DNA from: Zunongwangia pacifica
GTDB lineage: Bacteria; Bacteroidota; Bacteroidia; Flavobacteriales; Flavobacteriaceae
Direction: 5' to 3'
DNA length: 64,000 nucleotides
Assembly: GCF_023499215.1 (NCBI RefSeq)
Contig: NZ_JAKHSK010000001.1
Coordinates: forward strand, 266,714 to 330,713
Below the pieces are notes generated by a model. The model was not told where the DNA came from. It saw only the letters and a list, made by a program, of their open reading frames with translations, and did no database searches. The position numbers were made by a program, and so were the translations under genes. Of this stretch, positions 24,079 through 33,309 are shown piece by piece (the stretch's first letter is position 1; every line of letters begins with the position of its first letter).

Positions 24079-25379
24079 TAGCAAAAATTGGTCACGGGGC
24101 TAATATGACAGGTGCACTTTCCTACAACCAGCTTAAAGTGGATAAGGAAAACGGACAGGTGCTGGCTACCCAAAGGATTATGGAAACACCGGATGGCAGT
24201 TATTCGGTGGCACAGTTGCATCGTTCTTTTGAGCCTTACCTTATGGCCAATAAAAGAACGGAGAAGCCGGTATTGCACATATCGCTGAACCCAGATCCTG
24301 CGGATAAGGTCAGTGATGCACAGTTTATAAAAATGGCTCAGGAGTATATGGAACGTATGGGCTATGGTGAACAACCCTATATCGTTTTTAAGCACACTGA
24401 TATTGAACGAACCCATATCCATATTGTATCGACCTGCGTTGACCGTTATGGGAAAAAGATCTCCGACAGCTATGAGAAGTTTCGATCTATGGATGCTTGC
24501 CGGGCATTGGAACAAGAATATAAGCTAGTACCTGCAACGGAAAAGCAACATACAGGAAACGGGCAGGTATTCCGTCCGGTGGATTACAGAACCGTAGATA
24601 TCAAGAGCCAAATGGCCTCGGTGGTACGGCACCTGCCTAAGTACTACCAATACCCAAGCCTGGGAGCATACAATGCGTTGCTTTCACTTTTCAACATCAC
24701 GGCTGAGGAAGTCAAAGGGGAATTGCACGGACAACCGAAAAACGGACTTGTATATTTTGCCCTGAACGAACAAGTTGAAAAAGCGAGCAATCCTTTTAAG
24801 GCATCACGTTTCGGCAAATATGCTGGACTGGACGAACTCCAAAAACATTTTGCAGCCGCTAAGGAGCAAATGAAAGCCAATCCTGCAAGAGCAGTCCTTA
24901 AAAACACCATTGAAGCAGCGATGCATATAGCCACCGACGAAACTGATTTTAAAAAACAACTGATGGAACAGGGCATCAATACCGTGGTACGGCGCAACGA
25001 TGCGGGGCGTATTTATGGTATGACCTTTATAGACCATGAAAGCCGTACCGTTTGGAACGGCTCACAACTGGGTAAAAATCTTTCTGCCAACGTCTTTAAT
25101 GATTGGTGGAAGAAACGAGCGGTCGGGCAACGTCAGGAAGCTGAAAAAACAATGGCACAAAATACATTACCGACTGAAAGTAACAGCAACTTTGTAGAGC
25201 AAGAAAAAACCCATAGACTTTTTGACTTCTTGAATGAAGCACAGCCGATAGATGATTTCGGATGGATAGACGGATTGGGCGGGCTCTTGCCGGAAGCTCA
25301 GGGCGAGGATTACGAGGAATTGGATTTTGCTAATAGGATGAAGAAAAAGAAGAAACACAAACCTGGTCGCCAAAATTAA
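24075..25379 (+). CDS. mobB: MobB relaxase (MOBP-type nickase)
   Basis: A 434-residue relaxase. The N-terminal domain has HGANMTGALSYNQ (motif I region with catalytic Tyr17), HISLNPDPADKVSD and the metal-binding HIHIV triad near residue 115. The C-terminus is variable and ends in a Lys-rich tail. It nicks oriT and pilots the strand. In relatives mobC follows directly. Here cargo of about 4 kb lies between them. Confidence 0.88.
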   Translation: MIAKIGHGANMTGALSYNQLKVDKENGQVLATQRIMETPDGSYSVAQLHRSFEPYLMANKRTEKPVLHISLNPDPADKVSDAQFIKMAQEYMERMGYGEQPYIVFKHTDIERTHIHIVSTCVDRYGKKISDSYEKFRSMDACRALEQEYKLVPATEKQHTGNGQVFRPVDYRTVDIKSQMASVVRHLPKYYQYPSLGAYNALLSLFNITAEEVKGELHGQPKNGLVYFALNEQVEKASNPFKASRFGKYAGLDELQKHFAAAKEQMKANPARAVLKNTIEAAMHIATDETDFKKQLMEQGINTVVRRNDAGRIYGMTFIDHESRTVWNGSQLGKNLSANVFNDWWKKRAVGQRQEAEKTMAQNTLPTESNSNFVEQEKTHRLFDFLNEAQPIDDFGWIDGLGGLLPEAQGEDYEELDFANRMKKKKKHKPGRQN

Positions 25380-25598
25380 TATCCTTTTAGCGCGGCTTTT
25401 GGATACTCTTCGGTACCTACGCGGCTAATTGTCTGAAAATCGGTAAGGTCAAAAGCCTAAGAAGTCATCTTGTCTGATTATTGCCAAACCAAGTCTTTTA
25501 AAATCACATTTTTTTGTATCCTTTTAATGGTGTTCCAGTCTATTTTATGAACTCAAAATCATACAGTAATAATTCTAAAAAAGAATAAAGAAATACAT
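25380..25598. other. Junction between mobB and cargo
   Basis: A short AT-rich spacer without recognisable genes or clear repeats. Sequence character changes from backbone to the cation-transporter module within it. Confidence 0.4.
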
Positions 25599-26228
25599 AT
25601 GATGGATAACAAAAATCTATACAAAATAGCTTTTGGCCTGGCAGTATTTACGATAGTTTACAATATTGCGGAAGGTCTAATTTCGACATATCTCGGATTT
25701 GAAGATGAAAGCCTGGTACTTTTTGGCTTCGGATCCGATAGTTTTATAGAGGTTATTTCAGGATTTGGAATAGCCCATATGATTGTAAGAATTCAGAATT
25801 ATCCCCATAGTAAACGAGATGATTTCGAACGAACAGCATTAAGAATCACAGGAAGTGCGTTTTATATTTTGGTTTTTGGGCTTGTTATTACCAGTATTTA
25901 CAATATTTGGACAGGACACAAACCATTGACCACCTTCTGGGGAGTAGTTATTTCAATAATTTCAATCCTAATAATGTGGATCTTGGTGGTTTGGAAAAGA
26001 AGCGTTGGAAAACAACTTAATTCTGTACCGATTTTGGCCGATGCGAATTGTACCTTGGTCTGTGTATATATGTCCATAATCCTTCTTGTAAGCAGCGGTA
26101 TTTATGAGTTGTTCGGAATTCCATACATCGACAGTATCGGAACTCTTGGTCTTTCCTATTTTGCTTTTAAAGAAGGTCAGGAATGTTTTGAAAAAGCAAA
26201 AAGTGACAAAAATTGCTGTTGTGACTGA
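25599..26228 (+). CDS. CDF-like cation transporter, short form
   Basis: A 209-residue membrane protein with about six hydrophobic helices and the cation-diffusion-facilitator-like GSDSFIEVISGFGIAHMIV (helix II) and ADANCTLVCVYMS (helix V) metal-site regions. The cytoplasmic C-terminal domain of full CDF proteins is missing, and the protein ends in a Cys-rich tail NCCCD that may bind metal. It lies upstream of a sigma factor gene. Either of two adjacent ATGs could be the start. Confidence 0.7.
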   Translation: MMDNKNLYKIAFGLAVFTIVYNIAEGLISTYLGFEDESLVLFGFGSDSFIEVISGFGIAHMIVRIQNYPHSKRDDFERTALRITGSAFYILVFGLVITSIYNIWTGHKPLTTFWGVVISIISILIMWILVVWKRSVGKQLNSVPILADANCTLVCVYMSIILLVSSGIYELFGIPYIDSIGTLGLSYFAFKEGQECFEKAKSDKNCCCD

Positions 26229-26332
26229 ATAAAATTCAACATCAATGATTGGGAGCAATCACATTACACGCGATTGTAGCAAACCACAATGAAGCCATTT
26301 CTGATTATCTATCCTTTTTTTACTTTTGTAAA

Positions 26333-26860
26333 ATGGAAAAAGAGCAACTATGGGACATATTCAGGGATGAGGTTTACTTCTTTATTTTAAAAAAAGTAAA
26401 GGACAGCCAGGCCGCAAAAGATATACTGCAAAATGTGTTCTTAAAAGTTCATTCTTATTATAATACCCTACGGGATAAACAAAAATTAAGGTCGTGGGTT
26501 TTTCAGATTACTCGAAATGAAATTGCCGATTACTACAAAGACGAAAGCCGGTATGTGGAAATACAACATAAAGAAAAACAAGCTTTAGTTGATGTATATG
26601 AAGATGTTTGTTGCCTGAATTTTTTTATGAATAATTTACCTTCACCCTATAAAGAGGCAATAGAATTGGTGTATGTAGAAGGAATGAAACAGCACGAAGC
26701 TGCGGAAGATCTCGGAATAAGCCTTGCCAATATGAAAGCCAGGGTACGGCGTGGAAAAACAATGTTGGCAGTAAAATTAAAAAGGTGCTGCCGGTACGAG
26801 ATAGATGAAAACGGAAAACTGGTAGGGGAGGCCAATTGTGCAAGATGTAACAGTATGTAA
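26333..26860 (+). CDS. sigZ: ECF-type RNA polymerase sigma factor, SigZ-like
   Basis: About 175 residues with region 2 (VYFFILKKVKDSQAAKDILQ and LRSWVFQITRNEIADYY) and region 4 (EAIELVYVEGMKQHEAAEDL, then SLANMKARVRRG). The C-terminus has CC and CARC cysteine pairs, as in SigZ-like proteins, and may sense metal. The start is set at the internal ATG 26333, since a perfect -7 element TACTTTTG (26321-26328) lies directly before it, implying an almost leaderless mRNA. No anti-sigma gene is adjacent. Confidence 0.75.
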   Translation: MEKEQLWDIFRDEVYFFILKKVKDSQAAKDILQNVFLKVHSYYNTLRDKQKLRSWVFQITRNEIADYYKDESRYVEIQHKEKQALVDVYEDVCCLNFFMNNLPSPYKEAIELVYVEGMKQHEAAEDLGISLANMKARVRRGKTMLAVKLKRCCRYEIDENGKLVGEANCARCNSM

Positions 26861-26874
26861 AATAATTTCAAACC

Positions 26875-26902
26875 AAAGCTCCTATATAAAAATAGAGGCT
26901 TT
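26875..26902. terminator. Bidirectional terminator between sigma factor and TonB receptor
   Basis: AAAGCTCCTAT (26875-26885) pairs with ATAGAGGCTTT (26892-26902), with two mismatches and a six-base loop, between convergent genes. The stem is moderate and the flanking T-run is short. Confidence 0.45.
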
Positions 26903-26914
26903 ATGGAGTGATGA

Positions 26915-29066
26915 TTATAGCATCAATTTAAACCCACCATTAATGACAAAACCATCCACAGGGACATAAATATCACGAAATTGTGGGTTATCAATACTTC
27001 CGGTATAAATAGTATCGAACCGTGTCTGACGGGTGTCCAGCATATTCTCCAGGTTAAGGAACAACGAAAAGTGTTCGCCCAGTTTTTTTTCAGACATAAT
27101 TCCCGCAATCCAATAGGCTTTTCCGGTGGCACCATCATTTAATTTTTGCGGGCTGTAATAATAAGCTTCCAGGCCTACCCAAAAATTTTCGTGCTTTTCA
27201 TACATCAATACATTGTTCAACCGGTGCCTGGCTACCAAGGGGTATCGTGACGAACCATCTCCGTAATGCTGTTTTACATCGGCATACGTATAGCCTATAA
27301 AAAGTTTAAAATCCCCATATCCCCATTTCATATTAGCCTCTAATCCCTGAGTGTCTATATATCCGTTGGGTTGTATAAAACGGTAGTTACCGTTATCATT
27401 TTGGGATAATAGCAACGGGTCATTGATCCGGGTGTAAAACAATAGGGCATTGGTGGATAGGCTTAACGCTCCCGATATGGGCCAACGGTAATTGATGTCG
27501 AAGTTGATCCCCGTAGATCGTTCTGCCTTGCTCTCGGAAACATTTAGAGGAAGTACGTTACGAAATTGTAGCCGCTCTGTATCTTCTGTAAACACGGTTG
27601 GGGTTTTATAGCCTAACCCTCCACCGGTGCGGAAAGTAAGTAAATCCGTGGGTTCGTATAATAAAGAAAACCTGGGGAGGATATACGTACCGTAATCGGT
27701 CTGATAATCGCCACGAAGACCGGTTTCCAAGGTCCATTTTTCCGCAATATTCCAGGTGTTTTGTATAAAAGCTCCAATAGTGGCATTGGAAAAACTTAAA
27801 TCCTGATCGGGATCACCTTGGGATTGGTTAAAATTCTCTGTCCAAAGATTAAGTCCTCCAATCCATTCCATTTTTTCATTGGAGGTGGAAATATTGGCTT
27901 CTGAAAAAGAAGACACCTGTTTACCACCAAAGGTATAATCGGGAATACCAATACTCCGGTCAAAAAGGCTTACACTGTTTTTAAGCTAATTTATGCGTAG
28001 CAATCAACTGCGTGGAAAACCGGTCGGTATTGTTCTTTTCAAAATATCCTGTGTTGCTCTTTTCTTCTACATAGTCCATATTCCCGCCAAGGCGATTTTC
28101 CGTAACATAATTAAAACCGACCTGTACTTCTGTTTTATCCAGGTAAAGAAATAGCTTGGGGTTTAAGGTGAAACGTTCAAAATCGGGGATGGCGGTCAGG
28201 CCTATATCTGCCGGATCGTAGGCAGTTCCCTTATTGTACGAAGCAAAAACCGTGGTACCTACCTTTCCGTATTTCTCGGCATAAAAACCGCTAACATCCA
28301 ATCCTAGGGCAGATGTCCCGTTCACCATAAAGTTAAGTTGACGGTTATCTTCCGGGGTTCTTGAAATCAGGTTGACCAATCCTGCGATGGCCCCGCCTCC
28401 GTAAAGCGTGGATGAAGAACCTTTAATAACTTCCACCTGTTTGAGGTCTAAAGGGGCAATCTGCATCAAACTCAATCCTCCCGAATATCCCGAATATAAA
28501 GGTAAACCGTCCCGTAAAAGTTGGGTGTATTTACCATCTAGCCCCTGTATTCTTATACTCGAATTATAACTGGTGGCAGAAGTTTGCTGTGTCTGTATTC
28601 CGGTACTTTCGTTAAGTAGCATCCGTATGTCGCCAGGTTTCATATTCCCTTTTTCGGCCAGTTCTTCCCCTGCAATAAATTCGACACGGGTAGGAATGTC
28701 CTCAATAGTTCGGGTACTTCGTGTAGAAGTAATTACCACTTCATCCATTTCTTCACTGGATGGGGTCAGGTAAATGATCAAAGGCTGTTGTTGTTCGGTC
28801 AATGGAAACGCTTTTTGTAATTTCAGGGTTTGGTAACCTATATACTGGATGTTTATGGTATATTTTCCGTCGGGAATCTCGGAAAGGGATACAAAACCAT
28901 TCCTATCGGTAGCCGCCCCTTTTTCCAATTGAGGAATATATACGGAAACACCAAATAGCGGTTCCCTGGTGTTTGAGTCTTTAATGGTGGCTCTAAAAGT
29001 ATGTTGTGCGAATGTAAGCCCATATATGCATAAGCATAGTATTCCGGTTATGTAAAATTTTACCAT
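26915..29066 (-). pseudogene. TonB-dependent outer-membrane receptor, frameshifted
   Basis: The N-terminal part (27981-29066) has a signal peptide, a CarboxypepD_reg-like domain (PLFGVSVYIPQLEKGAATDRNG), a TonB box region (DEVVITSTR) and the plug (GDIRMLLNESTGIQTQ, LYGGGAIAGLVNLI). The C-terminal barrel continues in another frame from about 27985 down to 26915 and ends GGFKLML. Around 27981-27986 one extra base turns the LKNSVSLFD continuation into a TAA stop. Either the gene is inactive or this is a sequence error. Its place after the CDF/SigZ genes suggests metal or siderophore uptake. Confidence 0.75.
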
Positions 29067-29413
29067 AATAAATGATCCAGTTTTTAAATTTTACCAAGTA
29101 GACTGGAATATCATTGAAAGGATACAAAAAACAACTGATCGATGAAGTTAGACAAATAATATAGTTGGTACATGGATTGTACTTATTTGTAATTGTTTTG
29201 TTTATTATGCCCAAAAGCAATAAAAAGGTATTGTTAAATTTGGAAAAATTCCTTCCTGTAACCTCATTTGTTATCCAGATCCATCCCAAACTATTTGATA
29301 TTTAGAATAGCTAGCCAGTCAAATACTGCCACTAAAAGCCATCTGGCTCCGCTATTGGTAAGCCACTATAGATAGCCGCTAAATTCACCAGCATCACATC
29401 AATTTATTGAGAT
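29067..29413. other. Intergenic region upstream of TonB receptor and mobC
   Basis: The promoter of the minus-strand receptor must lie here. A GTACA-N5-TGTAC dyad at 29168-29182 is the only clear symmetry. Cargo ends and ICE backbone resumes just before mobC at 29414. No gene is visible. Confidence 0.35.
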
Positions 29414-31423
29414 ATGCAGGGAGAAGACGATCTAAGGGGATTGGCCAAAATAATGGCTTTTATGCGTGCCGTAAGTATTCTTTTGGTACTGATGCACTTC
29501 TATTGGTTTTGTTACGGGTTCTTCGCCGAACGTGGTTGGACACTGGAGACTATAGGCAAGATACTTACCAGTTTTAACCGTACGGCAGGGCTATTCTCAA
29601 ACACACTTTACACTAAAATTTTTGCACTTGTATTACTGGCGTTAAGTTGTTTGGGTACAAAAGGTGTAAAGAATGAAAAGATAACTTGGCCTAAGATTTA
29701 CACCGCCCTGGTCATTGGGTTTTTGCTGTTCTTTCTGAATACTCCATTGTTAAAATTATCGACTAGGATTGGGATTACGACATTGCTTTACATCCTGACG
29801 ACCTCGTTAGGTTATATTGCTTTAATGGTTGCCGGAGTGTGGATGAGCCGACTGCTCCATAACAATTTGATGGATGATGTTTTCAATAACGAGAATGAAA
29901 GTTTCCAACAGGAAACCCGACTGATGCAAAATGAATATTCCGTTAATCTCCCCACCAGGTTTTATTACAAGAACAAATGGAACAATGGCTGGATTAATGT
30001 GGTCAATCCTTTTAGGGCTTCAATCGTTTTGGGAACGCCGGGTTCCGGTAAATCATACGCTATCATCAACAATTATATCAAACAGCATATTGAGAAAGGG
30101 TTCAGCATGTACATCTATGATTTCAAGTTTGATGACCTTTCTACCATTGCCTACAACCACCTGCTAAAGCACACCCATAAGTACAAAGTAAAGCCCAAAT
30201 TTTATATCATCAATTTTGATGATCCGAGACGAAGCCACAGATGCAACCCGCTTAATCCCGACTTTATGACGGATATATCGGATGCCTACGAAGCTGCCTA
30301 TACCATTATGTTGAACCTCAACCGTAGCTGGATACAGAAGCAGGGCGACTTCTTTGTAGAAAGCCCTATTATACTGCTGGCCGCTATTATATGGTATCTT
30401 AAAATCTACGAAAACGGCAGGTATTGCACCTTTCCCCATGCCATTGAATTGCTGAATAAAAAATATGCAGATGTATTCACTATCCTTACTTCATACCCCG
30501 AACTGGAAAACTATTTATCTCCTTTTATGGATGCGTGGCAAGGCGGAGCGCAAGACCAGTTACAGGGGCAGATCGCATCGGCCAAGATTCCTTTATCAAG
30601 AATGATTAGCCCGCAATTGTATTGGGTCATGACCGGGGATGATTTTTCGCTGGACATCAACAACCCGGCAGCGCCTAAGATATTATGCGTTGGTAACAAT
30701 CCCGACCGTCAGAATATTTATTCGGCTGCATTAGGGTTATATAATTCAAGGATTGTCAAACTCATCAACAAAAAAGGGCAGTTAAAAAGCTCTGTTATCA
30801 TTGATGAGTTGCCTACGATCTACTTCCGGGGACTGGATAACCTTATCGCTACTGCGAGAAGTAACAAAGTAGCAGTTTGTTTGGGATTTCAGGATTTTTC
30901 ACAATTGACAAGGGATTACGGGGATAAAGAGAGCAAGGTCATCCAAAATACAGTGGGCAATATTTTTTCCGGTCAGGTGGTTGGTGAGACGGCAAAAAGC
31001 CTTTCGGAACGGTTTGGTAAGGTGTTACAGAAAAGACAGAGCATGACCATTAACCGCAATGATAAATCCACCTCCATTTCCACACAAATGGACAGCCTGA
31101 TCCCCGCTTCCAAAATCTCAACGCTTACCCAGGGGATGTTTGTGGGTGCGGTATCTGACAATTTTGACGAACGAATCGAGCAAAAAATATTTCATGCGGA
31201 GATTGTGGTAGATAATGATAAGGTTTCTGCTGAAACCAAAGCATACAAGAAAATACCGCAGATATTATCCTTTACCAATAAAAGCGGTGAAGACAATATG
31301 AAGCAGGAAATTGAAGCCAATTACAAGCGGGTAAAGCTGAACATTGTGAGGATTATCGAAAGTGAAATAGAGCGCATCAAAAACGACCCTGACTTACAGC
31401 ATTTGGTGCAACAAGAAAAATAG
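29414..31423 (+). CDS. mobC: MobC, TraG/VirD4-type coupling protein
   Basis: A 669-residue type IV coupling protein. The N-terminal four membrane helices (about 17-165) are followed by the ATPase: Walker A VLGTPGSGKSYA (about 206-217) and Walker B-like SSVIIDELPTIYF (about 462-474), with a QDFSQL sensor. The beginning MQGEDDLRGLAKIMAFMRA is typical of Bacteroidetes MobC. It recruits the MobB-DNA complex to the channel. Separated from mobB by cargo, it must have its own promoter or rely on read-through. Confidence 0.9.
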   Translation: MQGEDDLRGLAKIMAFMRAVSILLVLMHFYWFCYGFFAERGWTLETIGKILTSFNRTAGLFSNTLYTKIFALVLLALSCLGTKGVKNEKITWPKIYTALVIGFLLFFLNTPLLKLSTRIGITTLLYILTTSLGYIALMVAGVWMSRLLHNNLMDDVFNNENESFQQETRLMQNEYSVNLPTRFYYKNKWNNGWINVVNPFRASIVLGTPGSGKSYAIINNYIKQHIEKGFSMYIYDFKFDDLSTIAYNHLLKHTHKYKVKPKFYIINFDDPRRSHRCNPLNPDFMTDISDAYEAAYTIMLNLNRSWIQKQGDFFVESPIILLAAIIWYLKIYENGRYCTFPHAIELLNKKYADVFTILTSYPELENYLSPFMDAWQGGAQDQLQGQIASAKIPLSRMISPQLYWVMTGDDFSLDINNPAAPKILCVGNNPDRQNIYSAALGLYNSRIVKLINKKGQLKSSVIIDELPTIYFRGLDNLIATARSNKVAVCLGFQDFSQLTRDYGDKESKVIQNTVGNIFSGQVVGETAKSLSERFGKVLQKRQSMTINRNDKSTSISTQMDSLIPASKISTLTQGMFVGAVSDNFDERIEQKIFHAEIVVDNDKVSAETKAYKKIPQILSFTNKSGEDNMKQEIEANYKRVKLNIVRIIESEIERIKNDPDLQHLVQQEK

Positions 31424-31649
31424 TATTTATATGCGTTTTGTCCACTAAATTAAGGCAAAATAGGATATATTATATGAAAATAAAAGTAAATTTACATATC
31501 TATATTAATGTAAGTTATGAGACTTACCATACCTGTTTGGCAATTGAAAGGTAATATATCAAGCGTTCCTGGTTTCACCCTATCAATTTCGTAAAGGTTT
31601 TAAATCGCAAAGTTCTATAAAAAGATAATAAAGGGTTATACGACCGTAG

Positions 31650-32237
31650 ATGTACGTGAAAAGAATGATAGATAAACTTAAAACTGTATTGAAAATATTC
31701 GCTGATTTTGACGAGGATGAACTTGACAAAATAGTAGTCTACTTTAAACAAAAAGCTTTCAAAAAAAACACCATCTTGTTGAAAGAGGGTATTATTTGCA
31801 ATAAATTTTATTTCATTTATAAAGGCTGTGTAAGAATATTTTTCATAGATAAAAACGGATATGAAAAAACGAGGTATATAATGCTTGACAACCATATGAA
31901 CTTGGGAACTGCTTTAACAAGCTTTATTTCACAAAATCCATCCATTGAATATATAGAAACCCTTGAAGATACGGAAATATTAGCCATCGATCATTCTGAT
32001 TTTTATCATCTGAATAATGAAATGCTTAATTGGAGATTGTTTTACCAGCGAATTTTGGAAATGGCTTATTCTTTTCAAAGCAGTAGGATTGAACATTTGG
32101 TAACACTTACCGCCAAACAACGATACAACAATGTACTGAAAGAAAGTCCTTTCTTAATCCAACGTCTTTCAAACAGGATATTGGCTTCATATCTTGATAT
32201 TCGTGAGGAAACATTGAGCCGACTGAAATCCAAATAA
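31650..32237 (+). CDS. Crp/Fnr-family transcriptional regulator
   Basis: 195 residues. The cNMP-like sensor barrel contains NTILLKEGIICNKFYFIYKGCVRIFF (about 37-62), and the C-terminal HTH is NRILASYLDIREETLSRLKSK. No iron-sulfur cysteines are seen. The gene precedes a flavin reductase gene, separated by a perfect TTTGAC-N4-GTCAAA dyad, mirroring the cassettes at 6.1 and 48.0 kb. Confidence 0.85.
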   Translation: MYVKRMIDKLKTVLKIFADFDEDELDKIVVYFKQKAFKKNTILLKEGIICNKFYFIYKGCVRIFFIDKNGYEKTRYIMLDNHMNLGTALTSFISQNPSIEYIETLEDTEILAIDHSDFYHLNNEMLNWRLFYQRILEMAYSFQSSRIEHLVTLTAKQRYNNVLKESPFLIQRLSNRILASYLDIREETLSRLKSK

Positions 32238-32243
32238 GACGAT

Positions 32244-32288
32244 TTTGACCTATGTCAAAGGAAAATGCGATTTATTAAAGCATCTTTG
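32244..32288 (+). promoter_or_regulatory. Crp/Fnr-type operator and promoter of flavin reductase gene
   Basis: A perfect TTTGAC-CTAT-GTCAAA dyad (32244-32259) is followed by a -7-like CATCTTTG (32281-32288). The dyad centre is 29.5 bp before the -7 element, identical to the doxX promoter. This is consistent with class II activation by the Crp/Fnr protein encoded directly upstream. Confidence 0.65.
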
Positions 32289-32308
32289 CATAAATATATT
32301 TTATAACT

Positions 32309-33034
32309 ATGGGGATAGTTGAAAACTTGCTGAAAACCATACTTCAAGAGGCAACAATTGAGAATAAAACAAAACTTTCCGATTCGGTATACCACATCCG
32401 GATAAAGAGCGAAAGTATAAAAAATGCTGATTTTACTCCAGGGTACTTTTTACGCTTGGGCATTGGTATTGATAAAAAGGAGCTTTCCTTAAAAGACAAA
32501 GTAAGGAGTTACAGTGTTTGGAATATTAACAAAAATACCGGATGTATTGACCTTGCGGTAGCGACACACAGCAAAGGAATCGGGGCTGAATGGGCAGAAC
32601 ATTGTAAAGTGGGTGACCAGATATATTTTAAGTGGAAAAAAGGTAATTTCATTGTTGATGACAACGCAGACAGCTATCTGATGATTGGCGACCTGTCGGC
32701 ATTATCTCACCTCTATATTATAAACCGAGATCTTCCAAAGGATAAAAAAGTTGAAAGTATTTTATACAGCGAAAAATTAAACGAGTTGTTTGAAGACATT
32801 AACGGGACAAAACCCTTTGATTTTTATGAAATGCCTCAAAACCCTTACGAAGAAATTATTAATAGGGTTAAACAAATTGTTCCGAAAATGACAGGAAGTA
32901 AAATGGTGTATATAGGCGGGGACAGTAGAATATGTGTGGCATTAAACCAGTATTTCAGGAAGGAGCTGAATTGGGTAACCAAAAATGTAAAGACAAAACC
33001 TTTCTGGAACCCGGACAAAAAAGGACTTGAATAA
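32309..33034 (+). CDS. Siderophore-interacting-protein-type FAD reductase
   Basis: 241 residues. An FAD-binding barrel with KVRSYSVWN (RxYS motif, about 70-78) and GCIDLAVATHSKGIGAEWAE is followed by an NAD(P)-binding lobe with YLMIGDLSALSHLY and a terminal KTKPFWNPDKKG, matching SIP/ViuB-like ferric-chelate reductases. It probably uses NAD(P)H to reduce flavin or ferric siderophore. It is a single-gene transcript closed by a strong terminator. Confidence 0.8.
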   Translation: MGIVENLLKTILQEATIENKTKLSDSVYHIRIKSESIKNADFTPGYFLRLGIGIDKKELSLKDKVRSYSVWNINKNTGCIDLAVATHSKGIGAEWAEHCKVGDQIYFKWKKGNFIVDDNADSYLMIGDLSALSHLYIINRDLPKDKKVESILYSEKLNELFEDINGTKPFDFYEMPQNPYEEIINRVKQIVPKMTGSKMVYIGGDSRICVALNQYFRKELNWVTKNVKTKPFWNPDKKGLE

Positions 33035-33112
33035 CAGGAATCTTTCATAAGCCAAATGGTTTTATAAGTAGGACAACACATTCCTGTTTCAGTTTATATT
33101 TTAACATTTTAG

Positions 33113-33160
33113 AGAACGTAGTTTTTATTGCTGTCCACAATAAAAACTACGTTCTTTTTT
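33113..33160 (+). terminator. Strong rho-independent terminator
   Basis: An 18-bp perfect stem (33113-33130 with 33138-33155) and a 7-base loop are followed by a T-run. It closes the flavin reductase transcript. Confidence 0.85.
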
Positions 33161-33246
33161 ATTTAGATATTGATATAAGTTCTCTAATCAATTTTTCTTG
33201 CCATAAAAATATGTGAATAGTCCATTAAATAAGGTTATTTTTTGTA

Positions 33247-33297
33247 TTTATTTATTAATTTATTAGTGAATTTTGCACTAATAAATTAATAAATAAA
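33247..33297 (+). promoter_or_regulatory. 22-bp perfect inverted repeat at efflux AraC promoter
   Basis: The arm 33247-33268 is perfectly complementary to 33276-33297 with a 7-base spacer. The inner ends read ATTAGTG and CACTAAT. A -7-like GAATTTTG (33268-33275) lies in the spacer, and the regulator ATG follows 12 bp after the right arm. The symmetry therefore brackets the promoter, suggesting autorepression or an mRNA leader structure. Confidence 0.65.
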
Positions 33298-33309
33298 AGG
33301 CCTTAAGAA

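Noticed and set aside
23374..24084. 236-codon minus-strand frame over the mobA region
   Set aside because: Antisense to mobA and the inverted repeat; composition does not resemble a real protein.
29168..29182. GTACA-N5-TGTAC dyad upstream of the TonB receptor
   Set aside because: Short and not positioned against a clear -7 element; kept only as a note in the intergenic entry.
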